Of a stretch of 64,000 nucleotides of DNA, positions 17,229 to 25,362 are shown piece after piece (position 1 is the first letter of the stretch; every line of letters starts with the position of its first letter). A model generated the notes under the pieces. It worked only from the letters and a program-made list of their open reading frames with translations. It made no database searches and had not been told where the DNA came from. Origin of the DNA: Paenibacillus lacisoli (lineage in GTDB: Bacteria; Bacillota; Bacilli; Paenibacillales; Paenibacillaceae); the NCBI RefSeq assembly GCF_030580655.1, contig NZ_JAUQTB010000011.1, positions 89,896 through 153,895 of the forward strand, read 5' to 3'. A program made the position numbers and the translations under genes.

Positions 17229-17243
17229 ATGGAAACGTTTACA
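17229..17243 (-). promoter_or_regulatory. CcpA catabolite-responsive element (cre)
   Basis: ATGGAAACGTTTACA matches the consensus WTGNAANCGNWNNCW at every position. It is upstream of the mannanase gene, which has a candidate -10 hexamer TATAAT on the minus strand at 17181-17186. No convincing -35 was found. Confidence 0.8.
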
Positions 17244-17289
17244 AGTCAAGCTTGAATATGTAATTCCTAACCCGCTTCGTAAACCAGGT

Positions 17290-17325
17290 AAAAAAACGCC
17301 CTGCCAGGAATACCTGGCAGGGCGT
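17290..17325 (-). terminator. Terminator of the MFS-kinase operon
   Basis: A perfect 13-bp GC-rich stem (ACGCCCTGCCAGG/CCTGGCAGGGCGT) with a four-base loop is followed by six T residues on the minus strand. Confidence 0.93.
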
Positions 17326-17350
17326 AAAAGATGTAAAATAAAAACTTTAT

Positions 17351-18247
17351 TTATCCGTTCAGCAAGTTAAGTTTTTTCTCGGCTGCGGCTTTGCCAAGCG
17401 CCAATGCACCGCTCAAGCCGGCATTATCTCCAAGCCCAGGAGTCACAATGTACTCGTCAATACGGCCCTTCAGCTCATCTGCAACCACGTAGCCGTTCAG
17501 GGCACGCTGAACCTCAGCTCTAATCAATGGAAGCAGCTGTTCCTGATGCATCACGCCTCCGCCCAGAATAACTTTTTTGGGACTCAGCATCAGAATGGTT
17601 CCGGCAATGGCTTGGCCTAGATAAAATGCCTCCATCTCCCATGCTTCGTGATCTGCCGGCAGTTCATGACCTTTGACACCCCAGCGCTTCTCAATAGCGG
17701 GGCCTGCAGCCATCCCTTCCAGACAATCGTTGTGGAAAGGGCAGTTACCTTCGAAATGATCGTGCGGATGACGACGGGTCATAATATGGCCGCCTTCCGG
17801 ATGAACTAAACCGTGAACCAGTTTGCCTTCGGTATATACTCCGACTCCGACACCTGTTCCAATCGTGTAATATACACAGCTGTCCAGCCCTTGAGCGGCA
17901 CCCCATACAGCCTCGCCATATGCTGCTGCATTAACATCTGTGTCCCAGCCAAAAGGAACGTTAAATGCCTTTTGCAGTGTAGGCAGGAAAGGAAAACCTG
18001 ACCACCCCGGCTTTGGTGTGCTGGTCACACAGCCGTACATTTCACTTTCGGGATTCAGATCAATTGGACCAAATGTCCCGATACCGATCGCTTCCACACC
18101 TTTACCCTCGAAGTAAGAAATGACCTCACTCATATTTTTTTCAGGCCGATCTGTGGGAAAGCTGATTCGGTCTTCGATCTCTCCATGTTCATTGCCGATC
18201 CCGCATACAAATTTGGTTCCCCCGGCTTCAATAGCTCCAATACGCAT
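17351..18247 (-). CDS. ROK-family fructokinase/mannokinase
   Basis: A 298-residue ROK kinase that phosphorylates a hexose with ATP. It shows the phosphate motif AIEAGGTKFVCGIG, the catalytic segment WDTDVNAAAYGEA, the TIGTGVGVGV motif and the ROK zinc motif: His, then C, H and C within HPHDHFEGNCPFHNDCLEG. The closest familiar proteins are Bacillus fructokinases and GmuE of the glucomannan operon. AGGGGAGATTTAAA precedes the ATG. It follows the MFS sugar porter by 28 bp and shares its terminator. Together with the adjacent mannanase this suggests mannose or fructose use, but the enzyme's sugar preference is not fixed by sequence. Confidence 0.9.
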   Translation of the reverse strand: MRIGAIEAGGTKFVCGIGNEHGEIEDRISFPTDRPEKNMSEVISYFEGKGVEAIGIGTFGPIDLNPESEMYGCVTSTPKPGWSGFPFLPTLQKAFNVPFGWDTDVNAAAYGEAVWGAAQGLDSCVYYTIGTGVGVGVYTEGKLVHGLVHPEGGHIMTRRHPHDHFEGNCPFHNDCLEGMAAGPAIEKRWGVKGHELPADHEAWEMEAFYLGQAIAGTILMLSPKKVILGGGVMHQEQLLPLIRAEVQRALNGYVVADELKGRIDEYIVTPGLGDNAGLSGALALGKAAAEKKLNLLNG

Positions 18248-18275
18248 TTTAAATCTCCCCTAACCCATGATGCAG

Positions 18276-19700
18276 TTATTTAACAGTCCACATATTCTCG
18301 ATATCTTCCAGTGATTTCCCTTTCGTCTCCGGCAGCGCACGCCATACAAACAGAACGCAGAGCAGTGCCATAAACGCGAACAGCCAGAATGTTGGTGCTC
18401 CTCCCAGCGAGCGCAGCATTGGCGGGAAGGATTGGGAAACAACATAGTCGCCAATCCAATGTGTCATCGTACCGATCGCAACCGCTTTGCCGCGGATACT
18501 GCTTGGGAAAATCTCGGACAAGACTACCCATAGTACCGCTCCCAACGATACGGCGAACGATGCAACATACAGAAGAACAAAAACGAGCAGCAGCGGACCT
18601 GATGTATGACCGGTATAGAATGCGAAACCGATAACAGTCAGACAAACCATCATGGCCGCAGAACCGGTAATGAGCAGTGCTTTACGTCCCACTTTGTCAA
18701 CCAGCCACAAGGACAGAATTGTAAAGACCAGATTGACAAAACCGACCGCAATCGTCTGTACCAATGAAGCATTGGCTCCCATGCCAGCCTGTTTGAAGAT
18801 TTCCGGTGCATAATACATGATTGCGTTAATGCCTGTAATTTGCTGGAACGCGGCCAGCAGCACACCGATCAGAAGCGCCCAGCGCAGGCCGGGTTTGAAC
18901 AGATCGCGGAATGAACCGCCCTTTTCTTCTTCTTTGAATGTTTCCTTGATCGTAAGCACTTCTTCCCTTGCGAGCGTTTCACCGTTCACACGGATGAGAA
19001 TCGGCAGCGCCTCGGCAGGGCGTCCCTGCTTAATCAGCCATCTTGGGCTTTCCGGTACGAAGAACAGCAGGATGACGAAGAGCAGGCCCGGAATAACACC
19101 AACCCCAAACATCCAGCGCCATGCCATAGTTACATCCCAGTAATCGTTACCACTGCTAACAATCCAGAGGTTCACGAAATAGACAAGAAAAATACCGGTT
19201 ACAATGGCCAGCTGATTAAGAGCAACCAGACGTCCACGATATTTGGCCGGCGCAATCTCGGCATTGTAAAGAGGACATAGTGCAGATGTAAAACCGATAC
19301 CTACACCGCCAATGATACGGGAAACAATATACATCGAAAAGGTTGTCGGCAAGGCAGTCCCGATCGTACCTACAATAAATATCAATCCCGCGGCAATCAG
19401 CATCTTTTTGCGCCCAAAACGGTCACTAAACATCCCTGATGTCGCTGCGCCGACAATGGCACCCAGAATAATACTTGAAACAGCAAAACCCTGCTGTAGA
19501 TCACTCAAGTGAAAATTTTGCGTCAGAAAACCAAGCGCCCCCGACACGACCGCAGTATCGAAACCAAACAGCAGTCCGCCAAGCGCAGCTACAATGGATA
19601 CCAGCGTAACGAACACCATGTTGGGCTTATCTTCGTTTCCTTGCGGATGAGTCTCCATATTCACTTGTTGCTTACGATCTTCCACAGTTACGGATGACAT
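18276..19700 (-). CDS. MFS sugar porter (SP family)
   Basis: A 474-residue, twelve-span sugar:proton symporter. It has the sugar-porter signatures GGLLFGFDTAVVSGAL, DRFGRKK, R-GVGIGFTSALCPLYNAEIAPAKYRG, PESPRWL, QQITGINAIMYYAPEIF and PETKGKSLEDIE. It resembles XylE/GlcP-type porters for hexose or xylose. The ATG at 19700 is chosen because the sequence AGAAAGGGGAGATT precedes it. It is the first gene of a two-gene operon with the ROK kinase: uptake of free sugar without phosphorylation, then phosphorylation. It lies downstream of a sugar-sensing three-gene regulatory system on the same strand but beyond that system's terminator. Confidence 0.92.
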   Translation of the reverse strand: MSSVTVEDRKQQVNMETHPQGNEDKPNMVFVTLVSIVAALGGLLFGFDTAVVSGALGFLTQNFHLSDLQQGFAVSSIILGAIVGAATSGMFSDRFGRKKMLIAAGLIFIVGTIGTALPTTFSMYIVSRIIGGVGIGFTSALCPLYNAEIAPAKYRGRLVALNQLAIVTGIFLVYFVNLWIVSSGNDYWDVTMAWRWMFGVGVIPGLLFVILLFFVPESPRWLIKQGRPAEALPILIRVNGETLAREEVLTIKETFKEEEKGGSFRDLFKPGLRWALLIGVLLAAFQQITGINAIMYYAPEIFKQAGMGANASLVQTIAVGFVNLVFTILSLWLVDKVGRKALLITGSAAMMVCLTVIGFAFYTGHTSGPLLLVFVLLYVASFAVSLGAVLWVVLSEIFPSSIRGKAVAIGTMTHWIGDYVVSQSFPPMLRSLGGAPTFWLFAFMALLCVLFVWRALPETKGKSLEDIENMWTVK

Positions 19701-19876
19701 ATGGAATCTCCCCTTTCTCTTTCCTGTAACAATCCAGGTCAAATTATATCATTGCCTGTTAGGGGTGCAGGTTATTATCTCCAGCACTTTTCTGCTCTCT
19801 TCCTGCACATCCTTAAGTTCGTGAACATCCTGCCGTTTTATTCGTTCAAACTAGCATTATTTTGTGCAGGGAAGCA

Positions 19877-19907
19877 CAAAAAAGTCCATGTCTCACGGAC
19901 ATGGACT
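19877..19907 (-). terminator. Terminator of the YesN-type regulator operon
   Basis: A perfect ten-bp stem (AGTCCATGTC/GACATGGACT) is followed by a TTTTTT run on the minus strand. Confidence 0.9.
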
Positions 19908-19958
19908 GAAAATGAATAAATATTTGTTCATTCAGGCTGAACTTCCCCGCTCCAACAG

Positions 19959-21308
19959 CTACCTCAACTGATTGCGATACTCTGTCGGTGTCATACCTGT
20001 CACCCTTTTAAATACCCGGCTGAAATAATTAGGGTCCTTGTAGCCAACCTCGAAGCAGACCTCCTTTAGACTCAACTGCTCGGAGGACATGATTTCTTTG
20101 GCCTTTTCAATGCGCAGCCGGGTCAGCAGATCGATAAAACTTTCTCCAAACTGCTGTTTCATAATTTTGCTCAGATAGTAGGGATTCAGGTGAACATGTT
20201 CCGCCACATCCTCGAGTGACAGCTCTTCTGTGTAGCGCTGCAGAATGTACTGTCTGGCTCTGTCTAGTACAGTGATGGTCTCCTGTTCCCTTTCTTCCCG
20301 GCTTCGCTGAAGCGCGGTGGCGACATAAGATCGGTGCAGCCGGTGCTGCCCGTCCGAAAGGGAAGAGACCTTGTAGGCTTCCCCTTCGCCATTGCGGAGA
20401 TCATCGAACCGGCATACCTTGCCCCCCTGCTCATAATAAGCGGAAGCAAAGACGGCTTCAAAATAAGATTGATGCAATCCGTCCGCTCCCTCGCACAGTG
20501 ATCCCACTCCAACCGAGATTGACGTTGACCATTCCACCTGCCGTTCGACTCGCAGGCAGAGATCTTCACCAAACCGCTTAACCTCATCCATCCAGCCGGC
20601 ATGCTGATCCGGATTTCGGGGAGCCGTCAGGAAAATGGCAATATGCTGGTCAATCAGCGAACTGAGAATGCATTCCATGCCGCTGCTTTTGGTGTAACTG
20701 CGAATGAAGTCGTACAGCCTCTTCTCATCCAGCTGTGTGGGACTTTCTGCAAGAGCGGCGACCATCGAACATCCGGTACCCAGCGGAAAATCGAGCCATT
20801 CCGCCAATTGGGCTGCATCACTGTCTCCTGTCTGGTGCACCATAATCATGAGGGCCAGTTCATTCTCAGCCAGCGGTACCAGCTGGGATACTTTGTTCTT
20901 CAGCTCCAGATGTTCCTGTCGTCTGCGTTTTTCCTCGTCCAGTTCCTGAACGAGCTGCTGCAGAATTTCGACAACTTCGTTCCTTTTCGCCGGCTTAACA
21001 ATGTATTCCTTAACTCCCAAGGACAGTGCCTCTTTAGCATACGCAAAATAATCATAGGCGGTAACGAGAACAAACTTCGTATCCGGCAGGCTTTCCTTGA
21101 TCTCCCGAATTGCATCAAGGCCGCGGATACCTGGCATATTCACATCCATCAAGACGATATGCGGATGCTCTTCCTCTGCCAATTCAATAGCCCTGCGGCC
21201 ATTCTCCGCATGAATGATACGGAAATTCTCTTTCAGCATATGATCGATAATCCACTCCAGACCTTCCCGTTCGAGTGCTTCATCGTCAGCTATTAATATT
21301 TTGTACAT
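19959..21308 (-). CDS. YesN-type response regulator with AraC DNA-binding domain
   Basis: A 449-residue regulator. The receiver domain (1-120) has Asp9/Asp10, phosphoacceptor Asp55 in IVLMDVNMPG and Lys104 in EYIVKPAKR. Residues ~130-330 form the usual YesN linker region, and the C-terminal ~100 residues hold two AraC HTH motifs ending YFSRVFKRVTGMTPTEYR. It is translationally coupled to the kinase gene: its ATG lies inside the kinase 3' end, preceded by GGAGGGGGG. It probably activates a carbohydrate uptake gene; the nearest candidate is the porter-kinase operon just downstream. Confidence 0.93.
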   Translation of the reverse strand: MYKILIADDEALEREGLEWIIDHMLKENFRIIHAENGRRAIELAEEEHPHIVLMDVNMPGIRGLDAIREIKESLPDTKFVLVTAYDYFAYAKEALSLGVKEYIVKPAKRNEVVEILQQLVQELDEEKRRRQEHLELKNKVSQLVPLAENELALMIMVHQTGDSDAAQLAEWLDFPLGTGCSMVAALAESPTQLDEKRLYDFIRSYTKSSGMECILSSLIDQHIAIFLTAPRNPDQHAGWMDEVKRFGEDLCLRVERQVEWSTSISVGVGSLCEGADGLHQSYFEAVFASAYYEQGGKVCRFDDLRNGEGEAYKVSSLSDGQHRLHRSYVATALQRSREEREQETITVLDRARQYILQRYTEELSLEDVAEHVHLNPYYLSKIMKQQFGESFIDLLTRLRIEKAKEIMSSEQLSLKEVCFEVGYKDPNYFSRVFKRVTGMTPTEYRNQLR

Positions 21309-22734
21309 AAATGCCCCCCTCCTCTGTCAGCGGAATTCTAAATCTGATCTCGGTTCCCTTTCCCGGTTCGCTGCTGATCTCGACCAGATCATCTTTTCCG
21401 TAGAACAGGGCCAGGCGCTTGAATACATTGCGGGTACCAATGCCGGTAGAGGTACGGCTGATCTCTTTGTCTTTGAGCTCCAGCAGAGATTTTCTTGTTT
21501 CCTCTTCCATCCCTGCTCCATTATCAGCAATAGAAATCAGGACCTCCTGACCTAGGCGCCTGATGGCGAGCCTGATCACTCCTCCCTGTTCCATGTGATC
21601 GATACCATGCATAAAGGCATTCTCGATGATCGGCTGAATCGTCAAGGACGGAACCAGGATCTGCAGGACAGACTTATCAATATCGGTCTCAAATTGAACA
21701 CGGTCCCGGAAACGGGCTTTCTGTATCGCGATATATTCATCCACATGTTTCAGCTCATTCTCCAGAGTGACCGGCTGATCAAGGCTCCGCAGATTATACC
21801 TGAGCAGATTGGACATGGATACAATCAGATCACTGGTCTGCTCAGCTCCCTCCAACAGGGCCAGCTTCGAAAGAACATTCAAGGTATTGAACAGAAAGTG
21901 CGGATTAATCTGGCTCTGCAGCGCCTGCAGCTCGAGCTCCTTCACCAGCCTGTCTTTCTCCAGGCTTTCTTTCTCTTTTTCCATCATCACCAGCAGATCA
22001 GCGGCCATTTGGTCAACTGCATCCGACAAAATCCCCAGTTCATCATCTGTATTCGGCTCGGGCACCGGCTTGAGGTCCAGCTTGCCCTCCGCCACTTCTT
22101 GTGCTCTGGCTACCAGCCTCGAGACGGGAACGGTGATACTGCGCGAAATCCAGATAGCAATCACAACACTTAACAGCGCGTTCACGGTAAAAAGTGCTGC
22201 GCCGAGCGTGTGGATCTTCCGGGTCTCCAACTGAATTTGCCGGTAAAGCGGCTGGTAATAATCCAGCTCTTCATTGACGAGGGAAATTCCTTCTTCCCGG
22301 ATAAAAGCCATGGTCTGTTCGGCTTCTTCATAATCTGACAGCGCCGCTGACAAAGAATCGGTGGACGCTGCCTGCAGGGCAGATTGCTCTTGGGACAAAT
22401 AAGTGCTCCATGTATTTAAATATCCTTCAACAGAAGAGGCCTGTGGTGAAGCAGCTTCCAATTGAGCAATGTCTGCTTTCATCTGCTGCATGCTTGAACG
22501 GGAATGTTCCAGATCAGTCTTCGTTCGTTCATCCGGGTTAAGCAGATACGTATACAAGCGCTGAAGGTGATCCTCCGCGGTCTGGACCGACTGCTTATAT
22601 AACAGAATACGGACCATCATCCTGTCATAGCTGTCCTGAACCCCCTTGCCGCTCTCGAAGAAGAAGAAGGTCACCAGATTCACCAGCAGTACAAGCAGCG
22701 GAATAAAAACCAGCAGCTTTCGGCGTATCGTCAT
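21286..22734 (-). CDS. YesM/LytS-type sensor histidine kinase
   Basis: A 482-residue membrane kinase. A first membrane span covers residues ~8-26, an extracellular helical sensor ~28-175, a second span ~178-198 and a HAMP domain ~197-250. The His_kinase motif ALQSQINPHFLFNTLN carries phosphoacceptor His279, and the ATPase has IQPIIENAFMHG and ADNGAGM. It overlaps the upstream binding-protein gene by four bases (ATGA) and the downstream response regulator by 23 bases. The extracellular part is mostly four-helix-like, suited to contact the anchored sugar-binding protein rather than to bind sugar itself. Confidence 0.93.
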   Translation of the reverse strand: MTIRRKLLVFIPLLVLLVNLVTFFFFESGKGVQDSYDRMMVRILLYKQSVQTAEDHLQRLYTYLLNPDERTKTDLEHSRSSMQQMKADIAQLEAASPQASSVEGYLNTWSTYLSQEQSALQAASTDSLSAALSDYEEAEQTMAFIREEGISLVNEELDYYQPLYRQIQLETRKIHTLGAALFTVNALLSVVIAIWISRSITVPVSRLVARAQEVAEGKLDLKPVPEPNTDDELGILSDAVDQMAADLLVMMEKEKESLEKDRLVKELELQALQSQINPHFLFNTLNVLSKLALLEGAEQTSDLIVSMSNLLRYNLRSLDQPVTLENELKHVDEYIAIQKARFRDRVQFETDIDKSVLQILVPSLTIQPIIENAFMHGIDHMEQGGVIRLAIRRLGQEVLISIADNGAGMEEETRKSLLELKDKEISRTSTGIGTRNVFKRLALFYGKDDLVEISSEPGKGTEIRFRIPLTEEGGIYVQNINS

Positions 22735-23723
22735 GGCGTCTTCCCTTCCGCCTTCATAAAGGAAGGACTGGCCATAACCGAAATTTCTGTATATTTTTTG
22801 CCTGGCGAAGCTTTTCCGCTCAAATAATCCCGAATCATTGTGACCCCATCATATCCCATACGGTATGGCTGCTGAATCAAAGTCAAGTCGATGCGGTTCT
22901 CACGGACTGCCTGCAGCGTCTCATCCAGATCATCAAAGGCAAATATGCCTGCAGATGATCCGGTCCGCTCGGCGGCCTCCAAAATACCAAGCCCATCCAG
23001 CGAGCTGAAGCCTACCAGACTTTCCGGATGAGGATCTTTTTTCAACAGCTCTTCACTTCGCTGGGCAGCCTGCAGACGTGAATTTTCTGAAGAGGTTACT
23101 TCTAATATTCGCATATGCGGATATTCGGCAATGACCGACCGGAAACCCTTCAGTCTCAGCTGCTGACTGTACGATTGGAAATTCGATACCATTACGCCAA
23201 TGCTTCCCCGGCCGCTGCTGTACTTGGCAATATACTGCCCCATCTTACGGCCGGCTTCATAGTTATCAGTTCCTATATAGGCAAGACGGCGGCTACCCGG
23301 TTCATCCGCATCCAGTGTAATGACCGGAATCCCGAGTGCAGCCGCTTTATCGATCCATGCTTTCTGCTCCGGCTGATGAATCCCCTGTACCATAATAGCA
23401 GCAGGCCGGGATGCAACCGCCTTCGCAAGCAGGCTGACCTGTTCCTCCGGGTTAATCCGCAGCGGCCCGGTGTACTCCAAAGTGATATGCTGTTGATTCG
23501 CCGCCTCGGCTGCCCCCTGCTCGACCTTTCTCCAGTACGGATTATCCAGCTCCTGGCCGATGAGCACAACACGGGGTTGGGTAGCGCTCCCTGCAGCAGC
23601 AGGCTGAACCAGCTCATGCAGATGTACGTTTGCCAGGAGAAACGGGATGAGCAGCCCGGTGAAGCAAGCGAACAAGATAATTATTCCAACCCCCCATGTA
23701 CGGGGAATGTTAACGCGGGACAT
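22731..23723 (-). CDS. Membrane-anchored sugar-binding sensor protein (Peripla_BP_4)
   Basis: A 330-residue protein with one N-terminal membrane anchor (~12-31, no lipobox or clear cleavage site) followed by a periplasmic-binding-protein type I fold of the ribose/LacI group (VVLIGQELDNPYWRKVEQGAAEAA; ITLDADEPGSRRLAYIGTDNYEAG; VGFSSLDGLGILEAAE; IQQPYRMGYDGV). It has no transporter genes beside it; instead it overlaps a YesM-type kinase. This matches known three-component systems such as XylFII-LytS-YesN and AraP-AraS-AraR, where the anchored binding protein presents a sugar to the kinase. AAGGAGCC precedes the ATG. The ligand is probably a pentose, hexose or derivative. Confidence 0.88.
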   Translation of the reverse strand: MSRVNIPRTWGVGIIILFACFTGLLIPFLLANVHLHELVQPAAAGSATQPRVVLIGQELDNPYWRKVEQGAAEAANQQHITLEYTGPLRINPEEQVSLLAKAVASRPAAIMVQGIHQPEQKAWIDKAAALGIPVITLDADEPGSRRLAYIGTDNYEAGRKMGQYIAKYSSGRGSIGVMVSNFQSYSQQLRLKGFRSVIAEYPHMRILEVTSSENSRLQAAQRSEELLKKDPHPESLVGFSSLDGLGILEAAERTGSSAGIFAFDDLDETLQAVRENRIDLTLIQQPYRMGYDGVTMIRDYLSGKASPGKKYTEISVMASPSFMKAEGKTP

Positions 23724-23804
23724 AGCAGCGGCTCCTTCTTGATCATGAATGCAGACTTATTGGCTGCCTTCTTCATAGTTGCTGTAAAAAAATTAAGTAT
23801 ACCC

Positions 23805-23829
23805 TATTATACAGAAAATGTGCAGGAGC
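23805..23829 (-). promoter_or_regulatory. Candidate promoter of the three-component sensor operon
   Basis: The minus strand contains a TATAAT at 23805-23810 and, overlapping it, a TGCACA-17-TATACT arrangement. Either could serve as the promoter. The match of the -35 elements is only moderate. Confidence 0.35.
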
Positions 23830-23876
23830 CTAAATGGATATCGATCACTTTAAATGCTGAACGTGAAAACCACGAA

Positions 23877-23907
23877 GGCCTTTATCCGTCAATGACGGAT
23901 AAAGGCC
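23877..23907. terminator. Hairpin between the OYE gene and the sensor operon
   Basis: A perfect 14-bp stem (GGCCTTTATCCGTC/GACGGATAAAGGCC) with a three-base loop lies downstream of the OYE gene's stop. The T-run is weak in both directions, so it is called from the stem strength and its position. Confidence 0.6.
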
Positions 23908-23950
23908 CCGGTTAACTTCCTATAGGATGGCGAATAGTCCTGCACTTGCC

Positions 23951-25051
23951 TTATTTCAGTGTACCCAACTCATCCCGGGTGAACGGAACGATTTCGTCAA
24001 TCTGTCCTTTACGGAGCTTGTTCGGCCATGCCGGATCACTGAGCAGTGCACGCCCGATCGCGATGAGATCATAATCCCCGCGTTCCATCTGCGCGGCCAG
24101 TGGTTCAACATGCGCATCCGGTCTTGCCGCTGTCTCTTCGCCGCGGCTGGTAAATTCCGCATCCAGTCCAACCGATCCTACCGAAATGGCTGGCTTACCC
24201 GTCAGCTTTTGCGTCCATCCAGCCAGATTTAATTCAGACCCTTCGAATTCAGGCAGCCAGAAACGGCGGGTAGAGCAGTGGAAAATATCTACGCCGGCCT
24301 GTACGAGCGGTGCCAGAAAACGTCCCAGTTCATCGGGATTCTGTACCAGCTTGGCATTATAGTCATACATTTTCCACTGCGAGAATCGAAATACCATAGG
24401 AAAATCTGGTCCTACGGCGCGGCGGCAGGCCTCAACGACTTCTGCCGCAAAGCGGGTCCGGCCGACCAAGTCACCACCGTAGCGATCTGTGCGTTTGTTG
24501 GTCTCTTCCCAGAAAAACTGGTCGATCAGATAACCATGTGCACCGTGAATTTCAATGCCGTCAAAGCCGATGGCTTTCGCATCGGCTGCAGCCTTAGCAA
24601 ATGCAGCAACAACGCCGGCAATCTCTGCCTCGGTCATCGGATCGCCGACCTGTTCACCCTGGCCATTCAGGCCAGAAGGCCCGATAGGAAGAGCATCAGC
24701 ATTCGGAAGATCTCCGGCCTTACGGGCCATACCGACATGCCACAGCTGCGGCATAATGGCTCCCCCTTCACTGTGAACAGCCTCCACCACCTTACGCCAG
24801 CCAGCGAGGGATTCCTCACCGTGGAACAGCGGAATGCTGTCACCGCTGACAGCGGCCGGATGATCTACGCCTGTACCTTCTGTAATAATGAGTCCTACGC
24901 CGCCAGCAGCACGGCGGCGGTAATATTCAGCTACCTCCTGGCCAGGGACACCGCCAGGCGAAAACCCGCGTGTCATGGGAGCCATGACGATCCGGTTAGG
25001 CAAAGACAGATTCGCTGTTTTGAAAGGCTGGAACAAAATTTCCATACTCAT
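23951..25051 (-). CDS. Old yellow enzyme family NADH:flavin oxidoreductase
   Basis: A 366-residue FMN-dependent TIM-barrel ene-reductase. Features include LFQPFKTANLSLPNRIVMAPMTRGF at the N terminus, the catalytic pair in IEIHGAHGYLIDQFF, the signature NKRTDRYGGDLVGRTRF, and the phosphate-binding end GDYDLIAIGRALLSDPAWPNKL. It reduces activated C=C bonds; the physiological substrate is unknown. The ATG at 25051 follows GGGGAGGAAATAACA. It is monocistronic. Confidence 0.93.
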   Translation of the reverse strand: MSMEILFQPFKTANLSLPNRIVMAPMTRGFSPGGVPGQEVAEYYRRRAAGGVGLIITEGTGVDHPAAVSGDSIPLFHGEESLAGWRKVVEAVHSEGGAIMPQLWHVGMARKAGDLPNADALPIGPSGLNGQGEQVGDPMTEAEIAGVVAAFAKAAADAKAIGFDGIEIHGAHGYLIDQFFWEETNKRTDRYGGDLVGRTRFAAEVVEACRRAVGPDFPMVFRFSQWKMYDYNAKLVQNPDELGRFLAPLVQAGVDIFHCSTRRFWLPEFEGSELNLAGWTQKLTGKPAISVGSVGLDAEFTSRGEETAARPDAHVEPLAAQMERGDYDLIAIGRALLSDPAWPNKLRKGQIDEIVPFTRDELGTLK

Positions 25052-25311
25052 TGTTATTTCCTCCCCAGAACGGTGATTTATCAAACCGATTTATATCATT
25101 TTAATTGCGTAAAACTTACCAGAACCAGAATAACAGATTCCGAGGGGATGATTCAAATTTCTGAAGAATGGAATTCGCAGTTCCATTCATGCTCTAATCA
25201 TAGGGAACGTTCTGCTTAATTCAAAGTTACCGCTGATCCGCATGGAAACTGTAACCATTATCAGTTATGCTGAAACTACCATTTGGTATATTAAACCATT
25301 ATTGGGGCTTT

Positions 25312-25329
25312 TCCTGTTTCCGGACAGGA
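25312..25329 (+). promoter_or_regulatory. Inverted repeat upstream of the GNAT fusion gene
   Basis: TCCTGT and ACAGGA form perfect six-base arms around TTCCGG, 34 bases before the start codon. It could be an operator in the 5' leader. No regulator gene is adjacent. Confidence 0.35.
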
Positions 25330-25362
25330 TTGGATCCCTTGGTGATCATAGGAGGATGAGGC

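Noticed and set aside
24278..25219. A 313-codon open frame on the plus strand
   Set aside because: It is antisense to the old-yellow-enzyme gene and lacks start signals.
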